Part shown: one piece after another, positions 51,648-60,642 of the stretch | Layout: each line of letters opens with the position of its first letter | Position numbering within the stretch: position 1 is the first letter of the stretch | Assembly: GCA_934477125.1 (NCBI GenBank) | Contig: CAKSOL010000005.1 | Coordinates: 140,522-204,521 of the forward strand | DNA: 64,000 bases | Reading direction: 5' to 3' | Source of the DNA: an uncultured Eubacteriales bacterium | Lineage (GTDB): Bacteria; Bacillota; Clostridia; Oscillospirales; Acutalibacteraceae | Program-made: the position numbers and the translations under genes | Notes under the pieces: model-generated | Databases searched by the model: none | What the model was told of the DNA's origin: nothing | Seen by the model: only the letters and a program-made list of their open reading frames with translations

Positions 51648-51707
51648 CATTAAGTTTAGCAGCATAAAAATTTCTTAAAGCTCTTAAAAAATTGCATAAT
51701 TCGACTG

Positions 51708-51736
51708 TTTACTTTAAATTAAAGATATAGTATAAT
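51708..51736 (+). promoter_or_regulatory. Promoter of the VanY-type peptidase
   Basis: TTTACT at 51708-51713, a 17-base spacer, and TATAAT at 51731-51736, close to the start codon at 51753. Confidence 0.65.
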
Positions 51737-51752
51737 ATATGCGGTGATTTAT

Positions 51753-52775
51753 ATGAAGAAATTTATTTGTATCGGATTGTCGCTGATTTTTTCCTTTTCG
51801 CTCTGTGCCTGTAAAAACGGCACAAAAGACACGGCGGAAAGCAGCACTCCATCCTCGGCTGCCGCAGCCGCTGTTTCTGACGTTATCAGCGAAAGTCCGT
51901 CGTCTGCCGTTTCCGAAACGCCGTCCTCAGAGCCGGAGACGCCTGAAGTTCAGCCGACGGTGCATGTAACCGGTATTTCATTAAGCGCATATGAAAAAAC
52001 GCTTAATGTCGGACAAAGGTTTATGCCTATCGTTACAATGCAGCCATCAAACGCCACCGATAAAGGCGAAATCTGGGTTTCGGACAATACGAACATAGCA
52101 AAGGTAAACCGATACGGAAATATAACAGCGCTTGCCGAAGGGCAATGCAATGTAACCGTAACCTCTGCTGACAACAGCAGCGTTTCCGCGGTTTTTAATC
52201 TGACTGTAACCGCTCCGCCCCCGGCGCCTCCAGAAGCTCAGCCCACATATATAAACGGAGTTCTGATTGTCAACAAATCGTATCCTCTGCCAAAGGGCTA
52301 TACAAATCAGACCAATCCTCAGGCAACCGCCGAAGCGCAGAACGCGCTCAACGCAATGTTCGCAGCAGCGGCAAATGAGGGACATACAAATATGCGCATC
52401 AGTTCGGGCTATCGCAGCTACGCAACTCAAAGCACGCTGTATAACAGATACGTAAAGCGCGACGGACAAGCCGCTGCCGACCGCTATTCAGCCAGACCCG
52501 GATATTCCGAGCATCAGACCGGGCTTGCGTTTGATATCATTAAGGCGGGTATGACGAGCGACCCGGCTACTCTGAGCAGCTGGAGCTGGCTCGCCGAGAA
52601 CGCTCACAATTACGGGTTTATACTGCGCTATCCGGAGGGCAAGGAAAGCGTTACCGGGTATCAGAGCGAGCCGTGGCATTACAGATATGTCGGAATTGAG
52701 CTTGCACAGAAGGTACACGCATCGGGGCTTACTTTAGAGGAATATTTCGGTATAACCTCGGTATATGCGCAATAA
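51753..52775 (+). CDS. D-alanyl-D-alanine carboxypeptidase, VanY type, lipoprotein with Big-like domain
   Basis: A 340-residue protein. Short lipoprotein signal (SLCAC, lipid Cys20), a Ser/Pro/Glu-rich spacer to about 65, a bacterial Ig-like (Big_2) domain (VTGISLSAYEKTLNVGQ, SDNTNIAKVNRYGNITAL) and then a VanY/M15 peptidase with SSGYRSYATQ, the zinc residues in SEHQTGLAFDI, and EPWHYRYVG with catalytic Glu and zinc His. It trims terminal D-Ala from peptidoglycan stem peptides on the outer face of the membrane. The ATG at 51753 follows GGTGAT. Confidence 0.9.
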   Translation: MKKFICIGLSLIFSFSLCACKNGTKDTAESSTPSSAAAAAVSDVISESPSSAVSETPSSEPETPEVQPTVHVTGISLSAYEKTLNVGQRFMPIVTMQPSNATDKGEIWVSDNTNIAKVNRYGNITALAEGQCNVTVTSADNSSVSAVFNLTVTAPPPAPPEAQPTYINGVLIVNKSYPLPKGYTNQTNPQATAEAQNALNAMFAAAANEGHTNMRISSGYRSYATQSTLYNRYVKRDGQAAADRYSARPGYSEHQTGLAFDIIKAGMTSDPATLSSWSWLAENAHNYGFILRYPEGKESVTGYQSEPWHYRYVGIELAQKVHASGLTLEEYFGITSVYAQ

Positions 52776-52783
52776 TAGCTATT

Positions 52784-52820
52784 AAAAAAAGCTGCCGCAA
52801 GCAACTGCGGCAGCTTTTTT
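52784..52820. terminator. Terminator between the VanY and gltD genes
   Basis: AAGCTGCCGCA/TGCGGCAGCTT, loop of six, with A and T runs on the two sides; it serves both convergent genes. Confidence 0.85.
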
Positions 52821-52830
52821 ATGCCAAATT

Positions 52831-54309
52831 TCATACCAAATTTGTATATCCCATTAAATATTCATCGACCTTACGGGCGGCGTTTCTACCCTCGGAAACA
52901 GCCCACACAACCAACGACTGTCCGCGCCGCATATCCCCCGCCGCGAACACTCCAGGAACGCTCGTTGCATAGCTTTCCGCCGCAACGTTTCCGCGCGCAT
53001 CTCTTTCGACACCGAATTGATCGGGTACAAGGTCGCGCGGACCTAAAAATCCCGCCGCAATAAGCAAAAGCTCGCAAGGAACCTCTCGTTCGCTGCCGGA
53101 AATCGGTTTCATAACGGTTCTTCCGGTCTTTTTATCCCTTTCAGGCTTGAGAGAGACGAGCTTAACGCTCCTTAGAGCGCCGTTTTCATCGGAAATCAAT
53201 CCGGAAACGGTTGTACACCATTCGCGCGGCTCTTTCCCGAAAACGGCTATTGCCTCCTGCTGACCGTAGTCTGTTTTTAAAACGCGCGGCCATTCCGGCC
53301 AGGGATTGTTTTCCGTCCGCTGTTCGGGTGGCTTGGGCATCATTTCAAGCTGCAATACCGATTTACAGCCGTGGCGTATACAGGTTCCCACGCAGTCGTT
53401 GCCGGTATCTCCACCGCCTACGATAACGACGTTTTTGCCCTTAGCCGAAATAAATCCTCCGGAAAGTCCGTTATCAAGCAGCGCCTTGGTTGTTGATTTA
53501 AGAAAATCAACCGCAAAATAAACTCCGTCGGTTTCGCGGTTTTCAAGCTTCAAATCACGAGGTTTTCCTGCTCCGCAGCAAAGGACAACTGCGTCGAACC
53601 GTTTTTTCAGTTCCTCCGCAGAGATATCCTTTCCGATTTCAACGCCGCACCGGAACTCAACGCCCTCTTTTTTCATCAGCTCAACCCGGCGGAATACCAC
53701 CTGTTTATCAAGCTTCATATTCGGTATACCGTACATAAGGAGACCGCCCGGACGGTCATCCTTTTCAAACACCGTTACCGAATGACCTCTGCGGTTAAGG
53801 CGGTCGGCGCAGGCAAGACCTGCCGGGCCGGAACCTACTATTGCAACCGTTTTTCCGGTTCTGACCTCAGGCGGCTGAGGCTTTACAAGTCCGTTTCTGA
53901 AACCATGCTCAATAATTGCAAGCTCGTTATCCCGAACCGTTACGGGACTGCCGTAAAGTCCGCAGGAGCAAGCCGCCTCGCAGAGAGCCGGACAGACGCG
54001 CCCGGTAAATTCCGGAAAGCTTGAGGTTTTCGTCAGTCTCGACAGGGCGTGTTCCCAATTACCATTATATATCTGGTCATTCCATTCGGGTATCAGGTTA
54101 TGCAGCGGACATCCTGAAACCGCGCCTGAAAGCTTCATTGCCGACTGGCAAAAAGGGACGCCGCAGTTCATACATCTTGCCGCCTGCAATCGGCGTTCTT
54201 TTTTTGTTACAGAGGTATGAAATTCATTAAAGCTTTTTATTCGCTCCTCCGGCTTTGAGGTATTATTATCCCGCCGGTCAAACTCTATAAATCCTGTCGG
54301 TTTTCCCAT
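52831..54309 (-). CDS. gltD: Glutamate synthase, small subunit
   Basis: About 492 residues. The N-terminal Cys-rich region (CMNCGVPFCQS, GCPLHNLIPEWN, CPALCEAACSCGL) holds two 4Fe-4S clusters. It is followed by FAD binding VAIVGSGPAGLACADRLNRRG, NAD(P) binding VIVGGGDTGNDCVG, and a C-terminal FAD contact (GVFAAGDMRRGQSLVVWAV). It passes electrons from NAD(P)H to the large subunit. I prefer the ATG at 54309 after AAGGAG; the GTG at 54318 overlaps the gltB stop. Confidence 0.95.
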   Translation of the reverse strand: MGKPTGFIEFDRRDNNTSKPEERIKSFNEFHTSVTKKERRLQAARCMNCGVPFCQSAMKLSGAVSGCPLHNLIPEWNDQIYNGNWEHALSRLTKTSSFPEFTGRVCPALCEAACSCGLYGSPVTVRDNELAIIEHGFRNGLVKPQPPEVRTGKTVAIVGSGPAGLACADRLNRRGHSVTVFEKDDRPGGLLMYGIPNMKLDKQVVFRRVELMKKEGVEFRCGVEIGKDISAEELKKRFDAVVLCCGAGKPRDLKLENRETDGVYFAVDFLKSTTKALLDNGLSGGFISAKGKNVVIVGGGDTGNDCVGTCIRHGCKSVLQLEMMPKPPEQRTENNPWPEWPRVLKTDYGQQEAIAVFGKEPREWCTTVSGLISDENGALRSVKLVSLKPERDKKTGRTVMKPISGSEREVPCELLLIAAGFLGPRDLVPDQFGVERDARGNVAAESYATSVPGVFAAGDMRRGQSLVVWAVSEGRNAARKVDEYLMGYTNLV

Positions 54310-54314
54310 TTTAA

Positions 54315-57300
54315 TCACTCCTTCTGAACGGCATAAAAAGCCTCAAGTTCCGCCTCACTGCGGCTGAGACCCTTTTCCTCAAAGCGGCTTATTGCGGCAA
54401 GCATTTTTGCATAATCGTTAGGCATTATCTTTTTAAACAGCGGCAGATACTCCTCAAAATCGGCAAGAATACGCTTTGCCTTTTCCGAGCCTGTCTGCTC
54501 GGCGTGACGTTCAATAAGACCGCGCAGTTCCTCAATATCGTGCTTTTCGGTAACGTCGCTCATAGTAACAAGAGCCTTATTAAGCCTTAAATAGAAGTTA
54601 TGGCGCTCGTCAAGAACATATGCGATACCGCCGCTCATACCTGCTGCAAAATTCTTTCCGGTATTACCCAGAACAACTACTCTGCCGCCGGTCATATATT
54701 CGCAGCCATGGTCGCCGACTCCCTCAACAACCGCCGTTGCTCCGGAGTTTCTGACGCAGAACCGCTCGCCGGCGATACCGTTTACATACGCCTCGCCGCT
54801 TGTTGCGCCGTACAGCGCAACATTTCCTATAATAATGTTTTCCTCTGCCTTATATCCGCGCTTTTCGGGAGGAACAACAATCAGCTTGCCGCCCGAAAGT
54901 CCTTTTCCGAAATAATCGTTGCTGTCGCCGGTCAGGCGGAGAGTAAGACCGCGGGGAATAAATGCTCCGAAGGACTGACCGCCGCCGCCGTGACATTCAA
55001 CCGTAAACGTATCCTCAGGGAAGCCGTCGCGGGAATGTCTCGTTATTTCAGAGCCGAACAGCGTGCCGACCGTGCGGTTGACGCTTGAAATATCAACCGA
55101 AACAGTTTTTTTGCTGCCGTTTTTAAGCGCTCTTTTAAATGCCGGAATTATCTCGGTTTCGTCAACCGTTTTTTCAAGCTCAAAATCGTATGCGGCAGAC
55201 GGATTATAATGCTTTTCGTTTTGCGGAATACCCGGTTCGCTGAAAAGAATCTGCGACAAATCCGCCATTGCGGCGCGGCGGGTAACGGTATGCTCGCGAA
55301 CCTTTATGAGGTCGGTTCTGCCTACAAGGTCGTCCAGCTTTCTTATTCCGAGCGACGCCATAATTTCGCGCAGCTCCTCGGCAATATAAAGCATAAAATT
55401 CATAACATATTCCGGTTTTCCGCAGAAACGCTTTCTCAGCTCCGGATTTTGCGTTGCAACTCCGCACGGGCAGGTATCAAGATTGCAGACCCTCATCATA
55501 ATGCAGCCCATTGTTACAAGCGGTGCGGTTGCAAATCCAAATTCCTCAGCGCCTAAAATTGCGGCTATTGCGACATCTCTGCCGCTCATAAGCTTGCCGT
55601 CCGTTTCAAGGCGGACGCGTGTACGCAGTCCGTTCTGAATAAGTGTCTGATGCGCCTCGGCAAGACCCAATTCCCAGGGAAGTCCGGCATTATGAATAGA
55701 GCTTTGCGGAGCGGCGCCCGTGCCGCCGTCGTAGCCGGATATAAGAACGACCTGCGCTCCTGCCTTGGCAACGCCTGCGGCAATAGTTCCGACCCCCGCC
55801 TCGCTTACCAGCTTTACTGAAATACGTGCGTATTTATTGGCATTTTTAAGGTCGTAAATAAGCTGCGCCAAATCCTCGATTGAATAGATATCGTGATGCG
55901 GAGGCGGAGATATAAGCGATACTCCCGGCGTTGAATAGCGAGTCTGAGCAATCCAGGGATAAACCTTTTTGCCCGGAAGATGTCCTCCCTCGCCCGGCTT
56001 TGCGCCCTGAGCCATTTTTATCTGAATTTCATCGGCGGAAACCAGATATTCATCGGTTACTCCGAACCTGCCGGACGCCACCTGCTTTATAGCGCTGCCG
56101 CGTTCGGTTCCGAGCCTTTCGGGACGCTCTCCGCCCTCGCCGGAATTTGATTTTCCGCCGAGACGGTTCATAGCTATTGCCATACATTCATGCGCTTCCT
56201 GAGAAATCGAGCCGTATGACATAGCGCCGGTTTTAAATCTTTTAACAATCTCGCTCGCCGGCTCAACCTCGCTTATATCAACAGGTGTAACGCCGCTGCG
56301 GTCGAAATCAAGCAGACCGCGAAGAGTATGGGGACGGCGTTCGTCGTCCACCATAGCAGTATATTCCTTGAAACGCTCATAAGAGCCGCGCTGCGTTGCT
56401 TCGCGCAAGGCTATAATAGTTTCGGGATTATAGAGATGATCCTCCTTATCATTTCCCGAACGCAGCTTATGAGCGCCTACCGAGTCAAGAGTTGTATCAA
56501 CTCCGAGTCCGAGAGGGTCAAAGGCATGACTGTGACGGTATTCAACGCCCTCACCTATTTCCTCAAGTCCTATTCCTCCGACGCGGCTTACGGTATTGGT
56601 GAAATACTTATCTATTACCGACTGTTTGATACCGATAGCCTCAAATATCTGCGAGGACTGATACGATTGCAGGGTTGAAATTCCCATCTTTGATGCAATT
56701 TTTACTATGCCGTGAAGAATTGCGGAATTATAATCGTGAATAGCGGTATGGTAGTCCTTATCAAGCAGCTTGCTGTCAATAAGCTCGGTTATACATTCCT
56801 CTGCAAGATACGGATTGATAGCCCGCGCGCCGTAGCCCAAAAGGGTTGCAAAATGGTGAACATCGCGCGGCTCGGCGCTTTCGAGTATAACCGAAACGGC
56901 AGTACGTTTTTTGGTGCGGATTAAATACTGCTCCAGCGCGGAAACAGCAAGCAGGGACGGAATTGCGATGTGGTTTTCGTCAACTCCCCTATCCGAAAGA
57001 ATTATTATATTCGAGCCGGTTCTCCATGCGCGGTCGCAATCGACAAACATTCTGTCTATCGCGCGGTCAAGCGGAGTATTTTTATAGTAGAGCAGCGAAA
57101 CGGTCTCAACCTTGAAGCCGGGACGATTTATAGCCTTTATCTTCATCAGCTCGGCGCTGGTTATTATCGGATTTGGAATTTCAAGCACACGGCAGTTTAA
57201 AGCCTGCTCGCGGAGAAGATTTCCGTCCGAGCCGATATAAACGCTCGTATCGGTTACGATTTCCTCGCGGATAGCGTCAATCGGAGGATTGGTTACCTGA

Positions 57301-58847
57301 GCGAACAGCTGCTTGAAATAATTGAACAGCGGCTGATGCTTTTCGGAAAGCATTGCGAGCGGAATATCGGTTCCCATTGCCGCCGTTGCCTCAGCGCCGT
57401 TTTTCGCCATCGGCAAAATCGCGCTGTTGATATCCTCATAGGTATATCCGAACGCCTTATACAGTCTGTCGCGGGTTTTCTGGTCATAATGCTCAAGACG
57501 TTTATTAGGCATTTCGAGCTCATCAAGCTGAACAAGATTCTGGTCTAACCACTCGCCGTAGGGGCTGCGGCGTGCATAATGATTTTTACATTCCTCATCC
57601 GAAACAATTCTGCCCTTAACTGTATCGACAAGCAACATTTTTCCGGGCTCCAAGCGGCTCTTTTTAACTATATGCTCCGGCGGAATATCCAAAACGCCGA
57701 CCTCGCTTGAGAGTACGAGCATACGGTTATCCGTAACATAATATCTCGACGGTCTCAGACCGTTGCGGTCAAGCACAGCCCCGACGGTATCGCCGTCAGA
57801 AAACAGAATGGCTGCCGGACCGTCCCAAGGCTCCATCATAGTTGAATAATAATGGTAGAAGTCCCGCTTTTCACGTGAGATTTCCTTTGCTCCGCGCCAA
57901 GGCTCCGGAATTGTCGCCATAACCGCAAGCGGCAGCTCCATTCCGTTCATAACGAGAAATTCCAACGTATTATCAAGCATTGCGGAATCCGAGCCGGTAA
58001 CATTGACGACAGGGAGAATTTTATCGATATCCTCCTGCATAACCGGGCTTTCCATAGTTTCCTCGCGCGCGAGCATTCTGTCCACATTGCCGCGGATAGT
58101 ATTGATTTCGCCGTTATGAAGAATAAAGCGGTTGGGGTGGGCGCGTTCCCAGCTCGGAGTAGTATTGGTTGAAAAGCGGGAATGAACCATAGCTATTGCG
58201 CTTTCAAAATCAGGGTCGAGCAGGTCGAGATAGAAACGGCGCAGCTGACCGACAAGGAACATTCCTTTATAAACTATTGTACGCGAGGAAAGAGAAGCAA
58301 CATAGGTGTTATCGTTGCTCTGTTCAAATACGCGGCGGATAACATAAAGCCTGCGGTCAAATTCAATTCCTCTCTTAACACCGCGCGGGCGCTCCATAAA
58401 GCACTGCATAATATACGGCATACAACTGCGCGCCCTCTCGCCCAAAATATCGCAGTTTACCGGAACCTCTCTCCAGCCTAAAAACTTGACTCCCTCTTTA
58501 CCGGCAATTATCTCAAGCATTTTCTTTGCCTGATTGCGTTTCAGGGTGTCCTGAGGCAGAAAAAACATTCCGACGCTGTAATCCCTTGCGGCTCCGAGAC
58601 GGATACCATCCTTTGCCGCAGCCTTAACCATAAATTTATGCGGAATCTGCGTCAATATTCCTACGCCGTCTCCGGTTTCTCCGGAAGCGTCCTTTCCGGC
58701 GCGGTGTTCAAGCTTTTCAACTATGGAAAGCGCGTTATCAACAACCGCTGACGAAGCTATGCCGTCAATGCTGACTACTGCGCCGATACCGCAGGCGTCA
58801 TGCTCAAACTGCTGTCGGTAAAGGCCCTTTTCTGCTTTCACTTTCAA
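54315..58847 (-). CDS. gltB: Glutamate synthase, large subunit
   Basis: A 1510-residue enzyme making two glutamates from glutamine and 2-oxoglutarate. The amidotransferase begins at Cys19 (HDACGIG) after an 18-residue propeptide. The central domain and the FMN/3Fe-4S synthase domain follow (EGGERPERLGTERGSAIKQ, GEGGHLPGKKV, and CNLDTCPCGVATQNPELRKR for the cluster), then the C-terminal beta-helix with GGRVVVLGNTGKNFAAGMSGG. GTG start after GGGGGA. With GltD it assimilates ammonia downstream of glutamine synthetase. A terminator hairpin in the leader suggests attenuation. Confidence 0.95.
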   Translation of the reverse strand: MKVKAEKGLYRQQFEHDACGIGAVVSIDGIASSAVVDNALSIVEKLEHRAGKDASGETGDGVGILTQIPHKFMVKAAAKDGIRLGAARDYSVGMFFLPQDTLKRNQAKKMLEIIAGKEGVKFLGWREVPVNCDILGERARSCMPYIMQCFMERPRGVKRGIEFDRRLYVIRRVFEQSNDNTYVASLSSRTIVYKGMFLVGQLRRFYLDLLDPDFESAIAMVHSRFSTNTTPSWERAHPNRFILHNGEINTIRGNVDRMLAREETMESPVMQEDIDKILPVVNVTGSDSAMLDNTLEFLVMNGMELPLAVMATIPEPWRGAKEISREKRDFYHYYSTMMEPWDGPAAILFSDGDTVGAVLDRNGLRPSRYYVTDNRMLVLSSEVGVLDIPPEHIVKKSRLEPGKMLLVDTVKGRIVSDEECKNHYARRSPYGEWLDQNLVQLDELEMPNKRLEHYDQKTRDRLYKAFGYTYEDINSAILPMAKNGAEATAAMGTDIPLAMLSEKHQPLFNYFKQLFAQVTNPPIDAIREEIVTDTSVYIGSDGNLLREQALNCRVLEIPNPIITSAELMKIKAINRPGFKVETVSLLYYKNTPLDRAIDRMFVDCDRAWRTGSNIIILSDRGVDENHIAIPSLLAVSALEQYLIRTKKRTAVSVILESAEPRDVHHFATLLGYGARAINPYLAEECITELIDSKLLDKDYHTAIHDYNSAILHGIVKIASKMGISTLQSYQSSQIFEAIGIKQSVIDKYFTNTVSRVGGIGLEEIGEGVEYRHSHAFDPLGLGVDTTLDSVGAHKLRSGNDKEDHLYNPETIIALREATQRGSYERFKEYTAMVDDERRPHTLRGLLDFDRSGVTPVDISEVEPASEIVKRFKTGAMSYGSISQEAHECMAIAMNRLGGKSNSGEGGERPERLGTERGSAIKQVASGRFGVTDEYLVSADEIQIKMAQGAKPGEGGHLPGKKVYPWIAQTRYSTPGVSLISPPPHHDIYSIEDLAQLIYDLKNANKYARISVKLVSEAGVGTIAAGVAKAGAQVVLISGYDGGTGAAPQSSIHNAGLPWELGLAEAHQTLIQNGLRTRVRLETDGKLMSGRDVAIAAILGAEEFGFATAPLVTMGCIMMRVCNLDTCPCGVATQNPELRKRFCGKPEYVMNFMLYIAEELREIMASLGIRKLDDLVGRTDLIKVREHTVTRRAAMADLSQILFSEPGIPQNEKHYNPSAAYDFELEKTVDETEIIPAFKRALKNGSKKTVSVDISSVNRTVGTLFGSEITRHSRDGFPEDTFTVECHGGGGQSFGAFIPRGLTLRLTGDSNDYFGKGLSGGKLIVVPPEKRGYKAEENIIIGNVALYGATSGEAYVNGIAGERFCVRNSGATAVVEGVGDHGCEYMTGGRVVVLGNTGKNFAAGMSGGIAYVLDERHNFYLRLNKALVTMSDVTEKHDIEELRGLIERHAEQTGSEKAKRILADFEEYLPLFKKIMPNDYAKMLAAISRFEEKGLSRSEAELEAFYAVQKE

Positions 58848-58865
58848 TTCCCCCTATGTTAAAAT

Positions 58866-58913
58866 AAAAAAAGCGTCCACTACGGGAATATAGAAAATCC
58901 CGATAGTGAACGC
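58866..58913 (-). terminator. Terminator in the gltB leader (attenuator candidate)
   Basis: On the minus strand GCGTTCACTATCGGGA pairs with TCCCGTAGTGGACGC, followed by seven T. It lies between the consensus promoter (58945-58973) and the gltB ribosome site. No gene can use it as a 3' terminator except as premature termination. Confidence 0.75.
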
Positions 58914-58944
58914 CATTGCTCACAAAGCTATAAAATTTATTGTC

Positions 58945-58973
58945 ATTATATCACAGTTATTCGATTTTGTCAA
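58945..58973 (-). promoter_or_regulatory. Promoter of gltBD
   Basis: Minus strand TTGACA at 58973-58968, a 17-base spacer, and TATAAT (in TGATATAAT) at 58950-58945, an almost perfect consensus with an extended -10. Confidence 0.85.
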
Positions 58974-58984
58974 ATATTTTATTT

Positions 58985-59617
58985 TCAGTGTACTTCAAGG
59001 CAATTTATTCCGCAGTTCCACAGAACCGTTAAGTATCCGTTTTTAACGCTGATTTCCGCCCGTTTGCCGATAAATTCATTACTTGTTCCGAGAGGAAAAT
59101 CGGAAAGCAGTTCGGCGTTTTCCAGCGGATAGAACAAGCCCTTCAAGGTTACTCCCTCTGCCTTTCCGGCAAGAGCAAAAACCGAAATATACCCTTCGGC
59201 ATTTTCGGCAAAGCTCAGGTTGCCGTTTTTAATAACCGCTGCGCACTGTTTTCCGACGATTACACCCCTGCCACCGTTATCCGCAATAAAATGCAGGGTT
59301 TGGAGATTGGCAAGAGTGTGGTCAAGGCGACCGCCGGTGCAGCCGTAAAGATAAAACGTATCGCAGCCGCAGGAAAGTGCGGTGCGAACGGCAAGCATAG
59401 TATCGGTGTCGTCCTTCTGAACGGGATGTCGGATGATACGCATATTTTCGGGCGGCTCTCCGAGAGAATCAAAATCTCCTACGACGATATCCGGGGTCAC
59501 TCCGAGAGCGGATGCAAGCAAAAAGCCCTTATCCGCTGCAATATTCATATCTGCGCGGCGGACATCGGCAGAAGTACAGTCCTGTTCGCCTGCCGAGAAA
59601 ATATTACATATTTTCAT
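58985..59617 (-). CDS. thiN: Thiamine pyrophosphokinase
   Basis: A 210-residue kinase converting thiamine to thiamine diphosphate with ATP. Visible are AADKGFLLASALGV, VGDFDSLGE, the HPVQKDDTDTMLAV metal/substrate motif and LYGCTGGRLDHTLANLQTL. The ATG at 59617 overlaps the end of the upstream coiled-coil gene by 14 bases; the frame open from 59674 is that overlap. Thiamine diphosphate is the cofactor of the transketolase encoded at 16-17.7 kb. Confidence 0.9.
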   Translation of the reverse strand: MKICNIFSAGEQDCTSADVRRADMNIAADKGFLLASALGVTPDIVVGDFDSLGEPPENMRIIRHPVQKDDTDTMLAVRTALSCGCDTFYLYGCTGGRLDHTLANLQTLHFIADNGGRGVIVGKQCAAVIKNGNLSFAENAEGYISVFALAGKAEGVTLKGLFYPLENAELLSDFPLGTSNEFIGKRAEISVKNGYLTVLWNCGINCLEVH

Positions 59618-60125
59618 TTTCACATTCACCGTATCGCCGGACAATTTCCTTGAAATATTCCTCGGTTTCGGCAAAGCATTTTTCCATTTCCCCGCTCTTT
59701 TCCGAAAGCTCGCAATCCGACACGGCTATTTCAAATATCTTCAATTTTGCCGCCTCGGTTCTTCCGAGAATGAGATTAACAAGCTCTTTATTATCGGCTT
59801 TTCCGCCGGGAGTAAGCTTATTTGCGAACACGGCGGAGCTAATCACTAATTTTCCTATTGCGGCAGCGCCGATTTTTAATTCATCAGGCAGTTTGCTGTT
59901 ACCCACAGTCTCGGCTTTCGGCTCCTCAGACGGCTTTTCCGAATATTCCTCCGCCTTTGATACCGGCAATTCCCGAACGACGGAACAAGGCTTTTCGGTA
60001 GAAACTTTATTTTCATTAAAGGAGCATCGCTCAAGCTCCTCCTTTAATCTCTTATTTTCCTCGTTGACCCTATGCAGCTGGGCGGTCAGCGAATTGCAGC
60101 GGTCGATAAGCTCACGGTTAGTCAA
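59604..60125 (-). CDS. Coiled-coil protein of unknown function
   Basis: About 173 residues; I do not recognise the family. An N-terminal coiled coil (NRELIDRCNSLTAQLHRVNE, then NKRLKEELERC) leads into a Glu/Ser/Pro/Lys-rich linker (about 45-80) and a helical C-terminal domain (KIGAAAIGKLVISSAVFANK, GRTEAAKLKIFEIAVSDCEL). No signal peptide or membrane helix. The TTG at 60125 after GGGAG fits better than the TTG at 60152. It overlaps both the VanZ-like gene upstream and thiN downstream, so it is part of a tightly packed operon. The architecture resembles DivIVA-like scaffold proteins only in general form. Confidence 0.6.
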   Translation of the reverse strand: MTNRELIDRCNSLTAQLHRVNEENKRLKEELERCSFNENKVSTEKPCSVVRELPVSKAEEYSEKPSEEPKAETVGNSKLPDELKIGAAAIGKLVISSAVFANKLTPGGKADNKELVNLILGRTEAAKLKIFEIAVSDCELSEKSGEMEKCFAETEEYFKEIVRRYGECENENM

Positions 60126-60639
60126 TTTTCTCACTCCCAGAACGGTTTTCAATCTCAGACGATTTACGCCGGCGCTTGACTGAATAAAGAATAATACTGA
60201 AAATTATAATAAAAAGCAGTGCGCCGCAGCTATCTATCATAACATCGCGCAGCTCTCCGCTCCTGCCCGCTATAAAGGTCTGATGCCATTCATCGCAGGC
60301 GGCATAGGCTGCGCATATAAAAAATGCGATTGCACACCTTACGGAATAGCGCAGGCGGCGGTAGCTTATAACCGAAAGCAGCGCAAAAACGCCTAAAAGA
60401 CCGTATATAGTAAAATGCGCAAGCTTACGGATTATAAATGATGCTTCCGAAACAATTTCCTGCTGACTCAAATCGTTCATATTATTAAACGGAGGATACA
60501 GAAACGAAAACAGCAGCTTTGAAAAGCCGCCGCTTGTTTGCGAAGAAACAGCGGCGGTTTCGTTGGAAAGAGCAAAAATCAATATCATCCAGCCGAGCAG
60601 CAACCCGGCTGAGACAAACCTGAATATCCTAAGCCTCAT
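60118..60639 (-). CDS. VanZ-family membrane protein
   Basis: A 173-residue protein with about four membrane helices and VanZ landmarks: IFALSNETAAVSSQTSGG, FIIRKLAHFTIYGLLGVF, and CDEWHQTFIAGRSGELRDVMIDSCG. VanZ proteins give low-level teicoplanin resistance in some enterococci; most chromosomal members, like this one, have no settled function. It sits three bases after the M23 peptidase gene. Confidence 0.85.
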   Translation of the reverse strand: MRLRIFRFVSAGLLLGWMILIFALSNETAAVSSQTSGGFSKLLFSFLYPPFNNMNDLSQQEIVSEASFIIRKLAHFTIYGLLGVFALLSVISYRRLRYSVRCAIAFFICAAYAACDEWHQTFIAGRSGELRDVMIDSCGALLFIIIFSIILYSVKRRRKSSEIENRSGSEKID

Positions 60640-60642
60640 ATA

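Noticed and set aside
58848..58945. Glutamine (glnA-type) riboswitch before gltB
   Set aside because: CGTTCA occurs, but the GGAAGTAGG and GAAGGAACGC elements of that class are missing.
60118..60639. Glycopeptide resistance operon suggested by VanZ-like and VanY-like genes
   Set aside because: The two genes are 8 kb apart with gltBD between, and no vanHAX, vanS or vanR-type genes are present; they are better read as separate chromosomal genes.
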